This document shows, in pieces, positions 29,476 through 37,843 of a stretch of DNA of 64,000 nucleotides. Position 1 is the first letter of the stretch. Every line of letters starts with the position of its first letter. The notes below the pieces were generated by a model, which saw nothing but the letters and a program-made list of their open reading frames with translations, was not told where the DNA came from and did not search any database. Location: positions 283,597 to 347,596 of the forward strand of contig NZ_JANURM010000002.1 of assembly GCF_030249845.1 (NCBI RefSeq). The letters run 5' to 3'. Source of the stretch: Campylobacter gastrosuis (lineage in GTDB: Bacteria; Campylobacterota; Campylobacteria; Campylobacterales; Campylobacteraceae). Position numbers and translations under genes: made by a program.

Positions 29476-30108
29476 TTAAAAAAACGTTTTAGCAAGATTA
29501 ATACATTCATTTATTGTTTGAATATTAGAAATTTTTAAATTTTTTGTAAATTTTAGCTCGTTTGCTGTCGTTTTGCCAATGGCTACAACGCCGTAGCTAT
29601 CGTCCCAGCCGTAGTTTTTAATAAAATTTCTAACAGCTGATGGTGCGCTAAAAATAATCACACTCTTTGGAGCTGGTTTTGGCTCATTTGAGGGCTTAAA
29701 GGCGTTTTTGTAAGCTATGATTTGAGTAAAACTTATGCCGTTTGAGGCTAAAATTTCATCTATATTTGAAGCGGTGTCTTTTGCTCTTAAAAATAGCACG
29801 TTTTTGCCTTTTAAATGAGGTAAAATCTCAAAAGCAAACTCGTTGCCACAAGAGTTAAAAGCGGTGTAAATTTTAGTAAATCCATACTCTTTTGCAGTCC
29901 TAGCCGTAGCGTCGCCGATAGCGAAAATTTCGCTGTTTTCATCGGCTTTTATTGAGTTAAATTTTAGTGCGTTTATGCTGTTTTTTGATGTTGAAACAAT
30001 GGCGTTAAAGTCGGCTAAATTAACACTAAATTTTTGATATTTAATCTCGTTTAAAATTAGCGTTTTAACGCCTTTAAATTCTAAATTTGAGCCGACTAAA
30101 TATATCAT
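29476..30108 (-). CDS. hemD: Uroporphyrinogen-III synthase
   Basis: Cyclises hydroxymethylbilane in tetrapyrrole synthesis. The family is poorly conserved, but the two-domain pattern is visible: FNAIVSTSKNSINAL in the first half and KSVIIFSAPSAVRNFIKNYG, then VVAIGKTTANEL in the second (the S-P/A-S-A-V and IG.TTA.. motifs). 210 residues. The ATG overlaps the dnaE stop (TAATG). Confidence 0.78.
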   Translation of the reverse strand: MIYLVGSNLEFKGVKTLILNEIKYQKFSVNLADFNAIVSTSKNSINALKFNSIKADENSEIFAIGDATARTAKEYGFTKIYTAFNSCGNEFAFEILPHLKGKNVLFLRAKDTASNIDEILASNGISFTQIIAYKNAFKPSNEPKPAPKSVIIFSAPSAVRNFIKNYGWDDSYGVVAIGKTTANELKFTKNLKISNIQTINECINLAKTFF

Positions 30109-33100
30109 TAACTAGCCACCAGCTCGTTTGCTTTGCTTTTAAAATCGCTATCAACGTGAAATTTTGTTTCGTAAATCAAAACTTCACTGGTTTTTTTGTT
30201 TAAAATTCTAACAACCAGCGTAAAGTCGCTATCATCGTTGTGTAGGCTTTGCGCTAGGTTGTAAAGCTCGGTTAATTTATCCTTGCTTAGCTCACTTAAA
30301 TCAAACTCAATGTCTAAATTTTTGTAGTTTTTGCTTGGTTTTACTGGCTCTAAATTTGGCTGTTTTTGGTTAAATTTTTTCTGTTTTATCTCTTTGATAT
30401 TAAAATTTAAATCCGCCGCTTCTTCAAGCGTAAATATTGAAATTAGCCTGATTCTAGCAAATTTATCATCTCTTTCAATGTTGATTTTAAAGGCGTGGGG
30501 CTGCTCTTTTAGGCTTAAATCCGATAAAATTTCATCAATCATATCAATTTCACGCTCAAATACGGCAATTTCAATGTTGCCGTGAAAGTCAAGCACGTTT
30601 AGTGAGCCGATTTTTCTGCCACTTTTTGCGATTCTCGTGCCAAAATCCTCAATCTTGCCGACCACTAAAATTTCAGCACTTTGTGGCAGGGTTTCAAACT
30701 CTGAGCTAATTGTGTATTTTATCCTTGAAATTTGATCTTTATACTCATCAAGTGGATGACCTGATATGTAAATTCCAGTACTTTCTTGCTCAAATTTTAA
30801 AAGATCTTTGGTGCTAAACTCATTTTTGTTTATCACAAAATCAACCTTAACTTCGCTCATACTATCATCATCGCCAAAAAGACTCTCACTTGCGTTTCGC
30901 TTAATTTGTGCGGCGTTTTTACAAGCGTCCATAATATTTTCAATATTATCAAACATATTTTTTCGGCTAAAATTAAAAATGTCAAAAGCACCCGATTTTA
31001 TCAAACTTTCAACGACTTTTTTATTTACCTTAAATGCGTCAATCCTTGAAGCAAAATCATCTAAATCTTTAAATTCACGCTTTTCTCGCTCTTCAATCAA
31101 ATTCTCAATCGCAGCACCGCCAACGCCCTTAATCGCCCCAAGCCCAAAGACAATCTTATCCCTACCCTCAACTTCTATAACGCTAAATTCCTTTAACGAG
31201 CGGTTTAGGTTTGGTGCTAAAACATCAATTTTTAGCCGTTTGCTCTCATCAATGTATTTTACGATTTTATCAACGTTATTTTCTTCGCTAGTTAGCAATG
31301 CTGCCATAAATTCAGCTGGATAATACGCCTTTAAATACGCCGTTTGAAAGGTTATGTAAGCGTAGGCTGCCGAGTGAGATTTATTAAAGCCATAACCTGC
31401 AAATTTTAAGATTAAATCAAATAAATCGCCTGATTTTTTGGCGTCAAAGCCATTTTTTATCGCACCATCAACAAATAAATCCTTTTGCTTTTGAAGTAAC
31501 TCTGGGTCTTTTTTACCCATTGCACGACGCACCAAATCAGCCCCGCCAAGGCTAAAACCACCTATGGTTTGCACGATTTGCATAACTTGCTCTTGATAGA
31601 CAATAACGCCGTAAGTTGGGCTTAAAATCGGCTCTAACTCATTAAACGCATAGGTAATAGCTGCTCTGCCGTGCTTTCTATCCACAAAATCATCAAGCAT
31701 ACCGCTCTCCATAGGTCCCGGGCGATAAAGGGCTAACATCGCTACGATATCTTCAAAGCAGTCTGGCTTTAAGCTAGTGCCAAGCTTTCTCATACCATCA
31801 CTTTCTATCTGAAATACGCCCACAGCGTCGCCACTTTGTATCATCTCATAGACTTTTGGGTCGTTTTTATCAATCTGCTCCCAAATCACATCTTTGTTAA
31901 ATCTTTTTTTAATGAGTTTAATTGCATTATCAATAACGGTCAGAGTTTTTAGCCCCAAAAAGTCAAATTTTATCAAATCAACATCTTCAAGATATTTAAG
32001 GCTATACTGCGTTACGTAGTGGTTTTCTTCGCTGTTTGGTTGGCGAAAAAGCGGTGTTTTATGCCAAAGCTCTTCGTTTGAGATTACAACACCAGCGGCG
32101 TGCTGGCCGGCGTTTCTGTTTAAATCCTCTAAATCAAGGGCAAATCGCCAAACCCTAGCTGAATTTTTATCTCTCTCAATCAGCTCTTTTAGCTTTGGCT
32201 CTTTTTCATAAGCGTCTTTTAGCGTTATACCAAGCTCATCAGGGATTAGCTTAGCCATAGCGTCAGCCTCGGCATAAGGCATACCACAAACCCTAGCGAC
32301 ATCTCTAATCACGCCCTTTGCAAGTAATTTACCAAATGTAATAACACCAGCGACGTTAAATCTGCCATATTTTTCAATCACGTAATCAATAATCTCGCCA
32401 CGCCTTGTTTGACAAAAATCCACGTCAATATCTGGCATACTCACACGTTCTGGATTTAAAAATCTCTCAAAAAGTAGGTTATAAGGCAGTGGGTCAAGGT
32501 CGGTGATTTTTAGTGCGTAAGCCACGAGCGAGCCAGCTGCCGAGCCACGCCCCGGCCCAACTGGCACACCACGCTTTTTAGCCTCATTTATAAAATCCCA
32601 AACGATAATCATATAGCCCGGGAATTTCATATTATTTATAACTTCAATCTCACGTTTTAAACGCGCTTTATACTCATCGTGTCTTTCTTGTGGGATAAAT
32701 TTCAGACGATCATCAAGCCCTTTTTGACACTCATACTCAAAAAACACGGCGTCATTTTTAAAGCTGTAACGCTCATTTGGCTCTGGTAGCTCTACGCCAC
32801 GCTCCTTAGCGTATTCAATGGTAAATTTAAAATTTGGAGGTGTTGCGTCGCCTAGTTTTATGTTTAAATCGCACTTATTTACGATCTCTTGGGTGTTTGA
32901 GATTAGTTCAGGCACATCTAAAAAAAGCGCTCTCATCTGCTCTTCGCTCTTAACGTAAAATTCATGAACGCTGTGCTTCATACGATCAGGGTCATCTAAG
33001 ATTTTATTCATCGCAATACACATAAAGACCTCGTGAGCGTCGGCTCTTTCTTTAAAGGTGTAGTGCGTGTCGTTTGTCGCAATCACCTTGATATTTGCCT

Positions 33101-33725
33101 CTTTTGCGATTTTTAAGATATCATCATCAATCTTTCGCTGGTCGCTTATGCCGTGTCTCATAATTTCAAGATAAAAATCATCGCCAAAAATTTCTTTATA
33201 TTCAAGTGCTGCTGCTAAACCGCCCTCGTAGCCTAACGCGCCCTCTTTTTTGACAAATTGACCGCTTTTTCTATCAAATCTCATCGTATTTAAGTGCCAA
33301 CTAACCTCGCCTTGAAGACAAGCAGCCGTGCAGATAATGCCCTCGCTATGCTCTTTTAGCAGTTTTTTATTTATTCGTGGATAGTAGTAAAAGCCGTCAA
33401 TGTAGCTCATTGAGCTAAGATACATTAAATTTTTATATCCAGTTTGATTTTTGGCTATCAAAATTAGATGAAAGCGTTGTTTTGAGCTTTTATCGCTTAA
33501 ATCATCGGAGTTGTGAATATAGGCTTCAATGCCAATTAGTGGCTTTATGCCGTATTCTCTCATCGTTTTATAAAAGGCAATCGCCCCAAACATATTGCCG
33601 TGATCGGTAATTGCAACGCTCTTTACGCCCTGCTCTTTTAGGGTTTTTGCAAGCTCTTTGATTTTATTTGCGCCGTCAAGCAACGAATACTCAGTGTGTA
33701 AATGTAAATGTGTAAAACCGCTCAT
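30108..33725 (-). CDS. dnaE: DNA polymerase III alpha subunit
   Basis: Replicative polymerase catalytic subunit, 1205 residues. N-terminal PHP domain (FTHLHLHTEYSLLDGANKI; AITDHGNMFG), palm with PDIDVDFCQ carrying catalytic aspartates, GPGRGSAAGSLVAY, thumb/finger region with LIKFDFLGLKTLT, a helix-hairpin-helix region (about 820-870) and an OB fold (about 990-1070, ILVVGKIEDFGTR). Complete and typical of proteobacterial DnaE1. Confidence 0.95.
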   Translation of the reverse strand: MSGFTHLHLHTEYSLLDGANKIKELAKTLKEQGVKSVAITDHGNMFGAIAFYKTMREYGIKPLIGIEAYIHNSDDLSDKSSKQRFHLILIAKNQTGYKNLMYLSSMSYIDGFYYYPRINKKLLKEHSEGIICTAACLQGEVSWHLNTMRFDRKSGQFVKKEGALGYEGGLAAALEYKEIFGDDFYLEIMRHGISDQRKIDDDILKIAKEANIKVIATNDTHYTFKERADAHEVFMCIAMNKILDDPDRMKHSVHEFYVKSEEQMRALFLDVPELISNTQEIVNKCDLNIKLGDATPPNFKFTIEYAKERGVELPEPNERYSFKNDAVFFEYECQKGLDDRLKFIPQERHDEYKARLKREIEVINNMKFPGYMIIVWDFINEAKKRGVPVGPGRGSAAGSLVAYALKITDLDPLPYNLLFERFLNPERVSMPDIDVDFCQTRRGEIIDYVIEKYGRFNVAGVITFGKLLAKGVIRDVARVCGMPYAEADAMAKLIPDELGITLKDAYEKEPKLKELIERDKNSARVWRFALDLEDLNRNAGQHAAGVVISNEELWHKTPLFRQPNSEENHYVTQYSLKYLEDVDLIKFDFLGLKTLTVIDNAIKLIKKRFNKDVIWEQIDKNDPKVYEMIQSGDAVGVFQIESDGMRKLGTSLKPDCFEDIVAMLALYRPGPMESGMLDDFVDRKHGRAAITYAFNELEPILSPTYGVIVYQEQVMQIVQTIGGFSLGGADLVRRAMGKKDPELLQKQKDLFVDGAIKNGFDAKKSGDLFDLILKFAGYGFNKSHSAAYAYITFQTAYLKAYYPAEFMAALLTSEENNVDKIVKYIDESKRLKIDVLAPNLNRSLKEFSVIEVEGRDKIVFGLGAIKGVGGAAIENLIEEREKREFKDLDDFASRIDAFKVNKKVVESLIKSGAFDIFNFSRKNMFDNIENIMDACKNAAQIKRNASESLFGDDDSMSEVKVDFVINKNEFSTKDLLKFEQESTGIYISGHPLDEYKDQISRIKYTISSEFETLPQSAEILVVGKIEDFGTRIAKSGRKIGSLNVLDFHGNIEIAVFEREIDMIDEILSDLSLKEQPHAFKINIERDDKFARIRLISIFTLEEAADLNFNIKEIKQKKFNQKQPNLEPVKPSKNYKNLDIEFDLSELSKDKLTELYNLAQSLHNDDSDFTLVVRILNKKTSEVLIYETKFHVDSDFKSKANELVAS

Positions 33726-33751
33726 AATCTGTCCTTTTTAATGGCAAGATA

Positions 33752-34567
33752 TTAGCGTAATTTATCTTTTAACTGCCTTTGTTTTTCTTTTGCTTCGCTT
33801 AAAAGCTCCTTTAAGCTGTGGCTTTTTAGCCCTAAAAAATCGGCTACGATTTTGTAGTAAATTTGTGGGCTTTCTTTGAAATTTATGGGCGGTGCTTTTT
33901 GGCTTTTGCTAAGTTTTACGCCGTTGTTTGTCAAAAGCTCGTGGTGTAAAATTTCGCAATCCTTAAAATTATAATTTAATTTTTTAGCTAAGAATTTTTG
34001 TGCTTGTGAGCAATCAAACAAATCAGCCCCACGAATGATAAAATTTACGCCTAAAAGCTCATCATCAACGACACTTGCAAGGTTGTAAGCGACAAATCCG
34101 TCCTTTCTAAAAAGCACAAAATCGCCTAATTTTATCTCATTATCTACTTTGATTTTTAAAGCGGTGAAATTTTGCTTAAAGGCTAAATTTTTATCCCTAC
34201 AAATTCCACTATAAATGCCGTTTTTATAGGCGTTTGGTGTGTGTTTTGAGCAGTCGCAAAAATAGGTGTTTGATAGATTTAAAACGGCGTTTTGATAGTT
34301 TGTGGTTCTAAATTTTGAGCTAAAAAAGCTTTCAAATTCATCTAAATTTCTAGCACCAAAATCGTAATTAAGCCCCAAAAAATCTAAAACATCAAAGATA
34401 TTTTGAGCGTATTTTCTCTCATATCTTAATAAATCATAATCATCAATTCTTAAATGCAAAATGCCGTCATTTATGCGTGTAAAAATATAGGTGAGTATGA
34501 AATTAAAGGCGTTACCAGCGTGTAAAAATCCACTTGGCGTGGGTGCGATTCGTGAGATTATTTTCAT
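33752..34567 (-). CDS. Glutamyl-Q tRNA(Asp) synthetase-like / short GluRS catalytic domain protein
   Basis: Class I Glu/Gln synthetase catalytic core without an anticodon-binding domain (271 residues). RIAPTPSGFLHAGNA contains the HIGH-like HAGN, and KLSKSQK is the KMSKS-like loop. A Cys/His zinc site typical of GluQ is suggested by YFCDCSKH and SGICRD. GluQ glutamylates queuosine in tRNA-Asp. ATG 34567 gives the conserved N-terminus; the frame is open 10 codons more, through a hairpin. No Shine-Dalgarno precedes 34567: the hairpin at 34574-34595 takes that place. Confidence 0.75.
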   Translation of the reverse strand: MKIISRIAPTPSGFLHAGNAFNFILTYIFTRINDGILHLRIDDYDLLRYERKYAQNIFDVLDFLGLNYDFGARNLDEFESFFSSKFRTTNYQNAVLNLSNTYFCDCSKHTPNAYKNGIYSGICRDKNLAFKQNFTALKIKVDNEIKLGDFVLFRKDGFVAYNLASVVDDELLGVNFIIRGADLFDCSQAQKFLAKKLNYNFKDCEILHHELLTNNGVKLSKSQKAPPINFKESPQIYYKIVADFLGLKSHSLKELLSEAKEKQRQLKDKLR

Positions 34568-34573
34568 AAAAGG

Positions 34574-34595
34574 GTCGCTGTCAAAAGGCAGCGAC
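34574..34595 (-). terminator. Intrinsic-terminator-like hairpin after the RRM gene, directly before the GluQ-like start
   Basis: 7-bp stem GTCGCTG/CAGCGAC with an 8-base loop, followed on the minus strand by CCCTTTT and then at once by ATG 34567. It should partly terminate RRM-gene transcripts. Because it also occupies the ribosome-binding region of the next gene it might limit its translation. Confidence 0.5.
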
Positions 34596-34605
34596 AAGAT
34601 AGCTA

Positions 34606-34851
34606 CTACTCTTTTGGGCGAGATTCATTTACTCTTAAAACGCGTCCGCCGACCTCTTTGTTATTTAGTGCCTCAATGGCTTTGTTTGCAGCCACATCGT
34701 CATCTATCTCAACAAAGCCAAATCCCTTTGAGCGATTTGTTTCGCGATCTTTTACGATCTTTGCTCGCTTTACTTCGCCAAACGGCGCAAAAGCCTCCCT
34801 TAACTCACTCTCTGTCATACGATATGACAAATTTCCCACATAGATATTCAC
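34606..34851 (-). CDS. Small RRM-type RNA-binding protein
   Basis: 81 residues forming a single RNA recognition motif. RNP2 is IYVGNL (residues 3-8) and RNP1 is KGFGFVEI (about 42-49); the C-terminus VLRVNESRP closes the fold. Similar single-RRM proteins occur in cyanobacteria and many epsilonproteobacteria, with unknown RNA targets. The start is GTG 34851 with AAAGGAT 7 bases ahead. The leader holds a short hairpin CCGAT-AAAA-ATCGG. Confidence 0.85.
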   Translation of the reverse strand: MNIYVGNLSYRMTESELREAFAPFGEVKRAKIVKDRETNRSKGFGFVEIDDDVAANKAIEALNNKEVGGRVLRVNESRPKE

Positions 34852-34899
34852 TAGCGTGATCCTTTTTAATTTTTCCGATTTTTATCGGTTGGCTAATCA

Positions 34900-34906
34900 T
34901 ATCTGA
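34900..34906 (-). promoter_or_regulatory. Candidate -10 (TATGAT) for the RRM gene
   Basis: Minus-strand TATGAT within TTTCAGATATGATTAGCC, about 50 bases upstream of the GTG start and downstream of the DJ-1 terminator hairpin. It is the best sigma70-like -10 in this gap. The AT-rich tract before it is typical for the genus. Confidence 0.45.
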
Positions 34907-34925
34907 AATTTTAAATAAAATCGCA

Positions 34926-34971
34926 CAAAAAGTTAATTTTTTTTAAATATTTTTCAAAAATTAACTTTTTG
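34926..34971 (-). terminator. Long inverted repeat after the DJ-1 gene
   Basis: CAAAAAGTTAATTTTT (34926-34941) and its exact reverse complement (34956-34971) give a 16-bp stem with a 14-base loop. It sits 18 bases past the DJ-1/PfpI stop codon and is AT-rich with flanking A/T runs; it probably ends that transcript. As the stem is T-rich on both strands it may work in either direction. Confidence 0.6.
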
Positions 34972-34988
34972 TAACAAATTTAAGGTTT

Positions 34989-35534
34989 TTAGTTAAAAAG
35001 TAGTCCAGATTTTACGCTTTCATAAACCTCATCGCCACAAAGCTCACGCACCAAAAACAGAGCAAACTCCATAGCTAGGGCTGGACCTTTGCCAGTGATT
35101 ATGTTTTTATCTTTTAGCACGTTTTTATCAGCCACGTAGCCGTTTTCACGCACGTTTTTCTCAAATCCCGGATAGCACACATACTCATCTTTAAGCACGC
35201 CAGCACGAGCTAAAACCATAGGTGCCGCGCAAATTGCAGCTAGCAGTTTGCCCTTTTTATCAGCATTTTCAAGCACACTAAGAAGCTCTCTGCTACTTGC
35301 TAAATTTAAAGCACCGGGCATACCGCCGGGCAAAACAATCATATCAAACGTATCGTAATCAACCTCATTAAACATCAAATTTGACTTAACGATAACGCCG
35401 TTTGAGCCGGTAACAAAGGCACTTTCAAGCCCTATAGTAGTAACATTAATCTCGGCTCTACGCAAGATATCAATCACGCTTATCGCCTCAATCTCTTCAA
35501 ATCCCTCAGCCAAAATAACGGCAACTTTTTTCAT
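34989..35534 (-). CDS. DJ-1/PfpI (ThiJ) family protein
   Basis: Glutamine-amidotransferase-like fold of 181 residues. The nucleophile elbow AAICAAP places the reactive Cys at about residue 102, with Glu in ILAEGFEEIEA near the N-terminus and IITGKGPALAMEFAL at the end. Family members act as chaperones, glyoxalases or deglycases; the exact role here is not predictable. Single gene flanked by a terminator hairpin. Confidence 0.8.
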   Translation of the reverse strand: MKKVAVILAEGFEEIEAISVIDILRRAEINVTTIGLESAFVTGSNGVIVKSNLMFNEVDYDTFDMIVLPGGMPGALNLASSRELLSVLENADKKGKLLAAICAAPMVLARAGVLKDEYVCYPGFEKNVRENGYVADKNVLKDKNIITGKGPALAMEFALFLVRELCGDEVYESVKSGLLFN

Positions 35535-35557
35535 AAAATCTCCTAAAATTTTCTTAG

Positions 35558-36178
35558 TTAAAAACTTAACTCTTTTGCAAACAAAGGTAGGGCTAAAAAT
35601 TTAAACCCAAAAAGCGAAAAATCCTTGCAAAACTCATAAAATTTCAAAAACTCATCTTGCTTAAAATTTACTGACCAAACAGCTCCAACGCCGTCAAATT
35701 CACGCCAAAGCGTATCTATCATCTCTTTATTTAAAAAATGCTCAACCCTTGAAACGAGCGAAAACGGCACAAAAAAAATGGCTTGAAATTTCTGCGTAAA
35801 ATCAAGTAAAATAGCGTCTTTTATCACTAAATTTACAGCACTGCCATAAGCCCTAACAAGCCCACCAGTGCCAAGCTTAATCCCACCAAAATAACGCACA
35901 ATAAAGACGCCAACATTAATCAAATCAGCCCCACGAAGTGCATTAAGCGAGGGTGCTCCGCTCGTGCCTTTTGGCTCGCCATCATCGCTTTGATTTTCTA
36001 CAATTTGAGAGAATTTGTTTAGCTCACGATACGCCCAAACGATATGCACCGCCTTTGGGTGGTCGTTTTTTAGCTGTTCGTGAAGTGTTTTAAATTTGCT
36101 AATTGGGGTTAAAAACGCCAAAAAATTTGACTTTTTAATCTCAACTTGTGCCTTAAAAATCTCATCAATCGTCTTCAA
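35558..36178 (-). CDS. YigZ/IMPACT-family protein
   Basis: N-terminal Impact domain (about 1-120) with the family block QSDDGEPKGTSGAPSLNALRG and VRYFGGIKLGTGGLVRAYG, followed by a ferredoxin-like C-terminal domain. In eukaryotes IMPACT regulates translation through GCN1; the bacterial role is not established. 206 residues, complete. Separated from DJ-1 by 23 bases, probably co-transcribed. Confidence 0.82.
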   Translation of the reverse strand: MKTIDEIFKAQVEIKKSNFLAFLTPISKFKTLHEQLKNDHPKAVHIVWAYRELNKFSQIVENQSDDGEPKGTSGAPSLNALRGADLINVGVFIVRYFGGIKLGTGGLVRAYGSAVNLVIKDAILLDFTQKFQAIFFVPFSLVSRVEHFLNKEMIDTLWREFDGVGAVWSVNFKQDEFLKFYEFCKDFSLFGFKFLALPLFAKELSF

Positions 36179-36245
36179 AATTTTAAACCTTTTGGCGTGA
36201 TTTTAGCAAAAATTTTGTTAAATATAAAGTAAAATGAAAATAAAT

Positions 36246-36265
36246 CGTGAGCAAAAATGCTCACG
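36246..36265 (-). terminator. Intrinsic terminator of tupA
   Basis: 8-bp stem CGTGAGCA/TGCTCACG with a 4-base loop, 6 bases after the tupA stop codon on the minus strand, followed by ATTTATTTT. Confidence 0.75.
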
Positions 36266-36270
36266 AAATT

Positions 36271-37086
36271 TTAGTCTTTGCGAGTTTTAGCGTCTGGTGT
36301 GAAAAGCGATTTATCAAGTAGCTTAAAATCAGCTATGAATTTTTGCCCCTCATCGCTAACTGCCCAGTCAATGAATTTATTAGCATTTTCTAAGTCAGCC
36401 TTTGGGCAGTGCTTTGGATTTACTGCAATTAGCGAGTAGAAATTTTTAAGCTCTTTATCGCCCTCGTTGATGATTACAAGGCTTGGCTCGCCCTTTTGAT
36501 TTACCTCATATTTAATGTAAGTACCTCTATCGGTAAAACTCACGCCCTTTTGCTCGGCTGCTGAGTTGATTGTAGCTATCATACCCTGACCTGTTTGGCG
36601 ATACCACGCCTCGTTTTCAGGCACACCGCCTAAATTTTTCCAAATGCCCTTTTCTTTATTATCAGTGCCAGATTTATCGCCACGTGAGAAAAATGGAATT
36701 TTCTCAGCTTTAATTAACTCAAACGAGCCTTTTATGTCTTTGCCCTTAAATTTATCGGCGATTGATTTATCAGCAATTAGCACAAAATCGTTATACATTA
36801 CAGCCTTTCGCTCAATGCCATAACCTTTTTCTACAAACTCTTTTTCAACCTTTGGCGAATGCACAAAAAGCACATCAACATCGCAGTTTTCGCCCATTTT
36901 TAAAGCAGCACCAGTGCCAACGGCTGTCCATTTTAAATCCACGCCAGTTTTTGCTTTGTAGGCTGGGTAGATAGCGTCTAAAAGCCCGGTATTATCGGTG
37001 CTTGTAGTTGTTGCCATTAAAAGTTCATTATCAGCTGAAAATAGCACACTAACAGCCAAAACCGAGCTTAAAAGTAATTTTTTCAT
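36271..37086 (-). CDS. tupA: Tungstate ABC transporter, substrate-binding protein TupA
   Basis: Periplasmic protein binding tungstate with very high affinity. Signal peptide about 1-18 (MKKLLLSSVLAVSVLFSA), then the oxyanion-binding motif TTTSTDNTGLLD, which distinguishes TupA from ModA. RGDKSGTD and YRQTGQGM are further ligand-region motifs. ATG 37086 follows AAGGAG; the frame is open 14 codons upstream but without start signals. Divergent from tupB, as in C. jejuni. Tungstate is used by tungsten-dependent formate dehydrogenases in this genus. Confidence 0.9.
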   Translation of the reverse strand: MKKLLLSSVLAVSVLFSADNELLMATTTSTDNTGLLDAIYPAYKAKTGVDLKWTAVGTGAALKMGENCDVDVLFVHSPKVEKEFVEKGYGIERKAVMYNDFVLIADKSIADKFKGKDIKGSFELIKAEKIPFFSRGDKSGTDNKEKGIWKNLGGVPENEAWYRQTGQGMIATINSAAEQKGVSFTDRGTYIKYEVNQKGEPSLVIINEGDKELKNFYSLIAVNPKHCPKADLENANKFIDWAVSDEGQKFIADFKLLDKSLFTPDAKTRKD

Positions 37087-37112
37087 TGTTTTTCTCCTTG
37101 TTAAATAAATTC

Positions 37113-37125
37113 TGCTATCATAGCA
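37113..37125. promoter_or_regulatory. Perfect 13-base palindrome between tupA and tupB: candidate operator
   Basis: TGCTAT-C-ATAGCA lies in the 64-base divergent gap. On the minus strand it contains TATGAT, a good -10 for tupA, so a protein bound here would block tupA and could affect tupBC. In C. jejuni a ModE-like repressor is reported to control mod and tup genes; whether it reads this site is unknown. Confidence 0.45.
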
Positions 37126-37150
37126 CAATTATTTTAAACAAAGGCAAAAT

Positions 37151-37843
37151 TTGGATTATATTTTTGACGGCATTATTTGGGCGTTTTTCTTGCTATTTAA
37201 CGGCGACGCGCAAACCTACTCAGCTATAAAAGCCACACTTTACACGTCAAGCATTTCTATTGTAATTTCATTAATTATCGGACTGCCGATTGGATTTTTG
37301 CTTGGATTTTATAAATTTTTTGGAGCTAAAATTTTAAAATTTATAAGCGATACAATGCTAGCTATGCCAACGGTGGCAATCGGACTAATCATCTATGCCT
37401 TTATCACAAGGCACGGACCACTTGGCGAGTTTGGACTGCTTTTTACCCTAAAAGCCGTCATCATAGGACAAATCATCCTAGCCCTGCCTATCATCATTTC
37501 ACTTAGTGCTAGCGTGGTTGAAAACATAGATGAAAAGCACTACTTTACTATCATCTCATATCGCCTAACGCCCCTAAAACTAGCACTTTGCGTGATTTAT
37601 GAGCTTAGATATTCGCTTCTTGTTGTAGTAGCCACGGCTTATGGCAGGATAGTCGCAGAAGTAGGCGTTGCTATGCTTGTGGGCGGTAATATCAAATACT
37701 TTACACGAACAATCACAACAGCAATTTCGCTTGAAACAAACAAAGGCGAGTTTGCTATGGGCATAGCACTCGCTTTGGTGCTAATATTCATCGCATTTTT
37801 AGTAAATTTAGCAATTCACATTTTTAAAAGATTAGACAGATGA
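37151..37843 (+). CDS. tupB: Tungstate ABC transporter, permease TupB
   Basis: Inner-membrane permease of 230 residues with about five helices; the EAA-like loop is in TIISYRLTPLKLALCVIYELRYSLLVVVATAYGR(I). The start is TTG 37151, with AAAGG 6-7 bases ahead; no ATG is available before the first helix. The stop overlaps tupC by 4 bases. Confidence 0.86.
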   Translation: MDYIFDGIIWAFFLLFNGDAQTYSAIKATLYTSSISIVISLIIGLPIGFLLGFYKFFGAKILKFISDTMLAMPTVAIGLIIYAFITRHGPLGEFGLLFTLKAVIIGQIILALPIIISLSASVVENIDEKHYFTIISYRLTPLKLALCVIYELRYSLLVVVATAYGRIVAEVGVAMLVGGNIKYFTRTITTAISLETNKGEFAMGIALALVLIFIAFLVNLAIHIFKRLDR

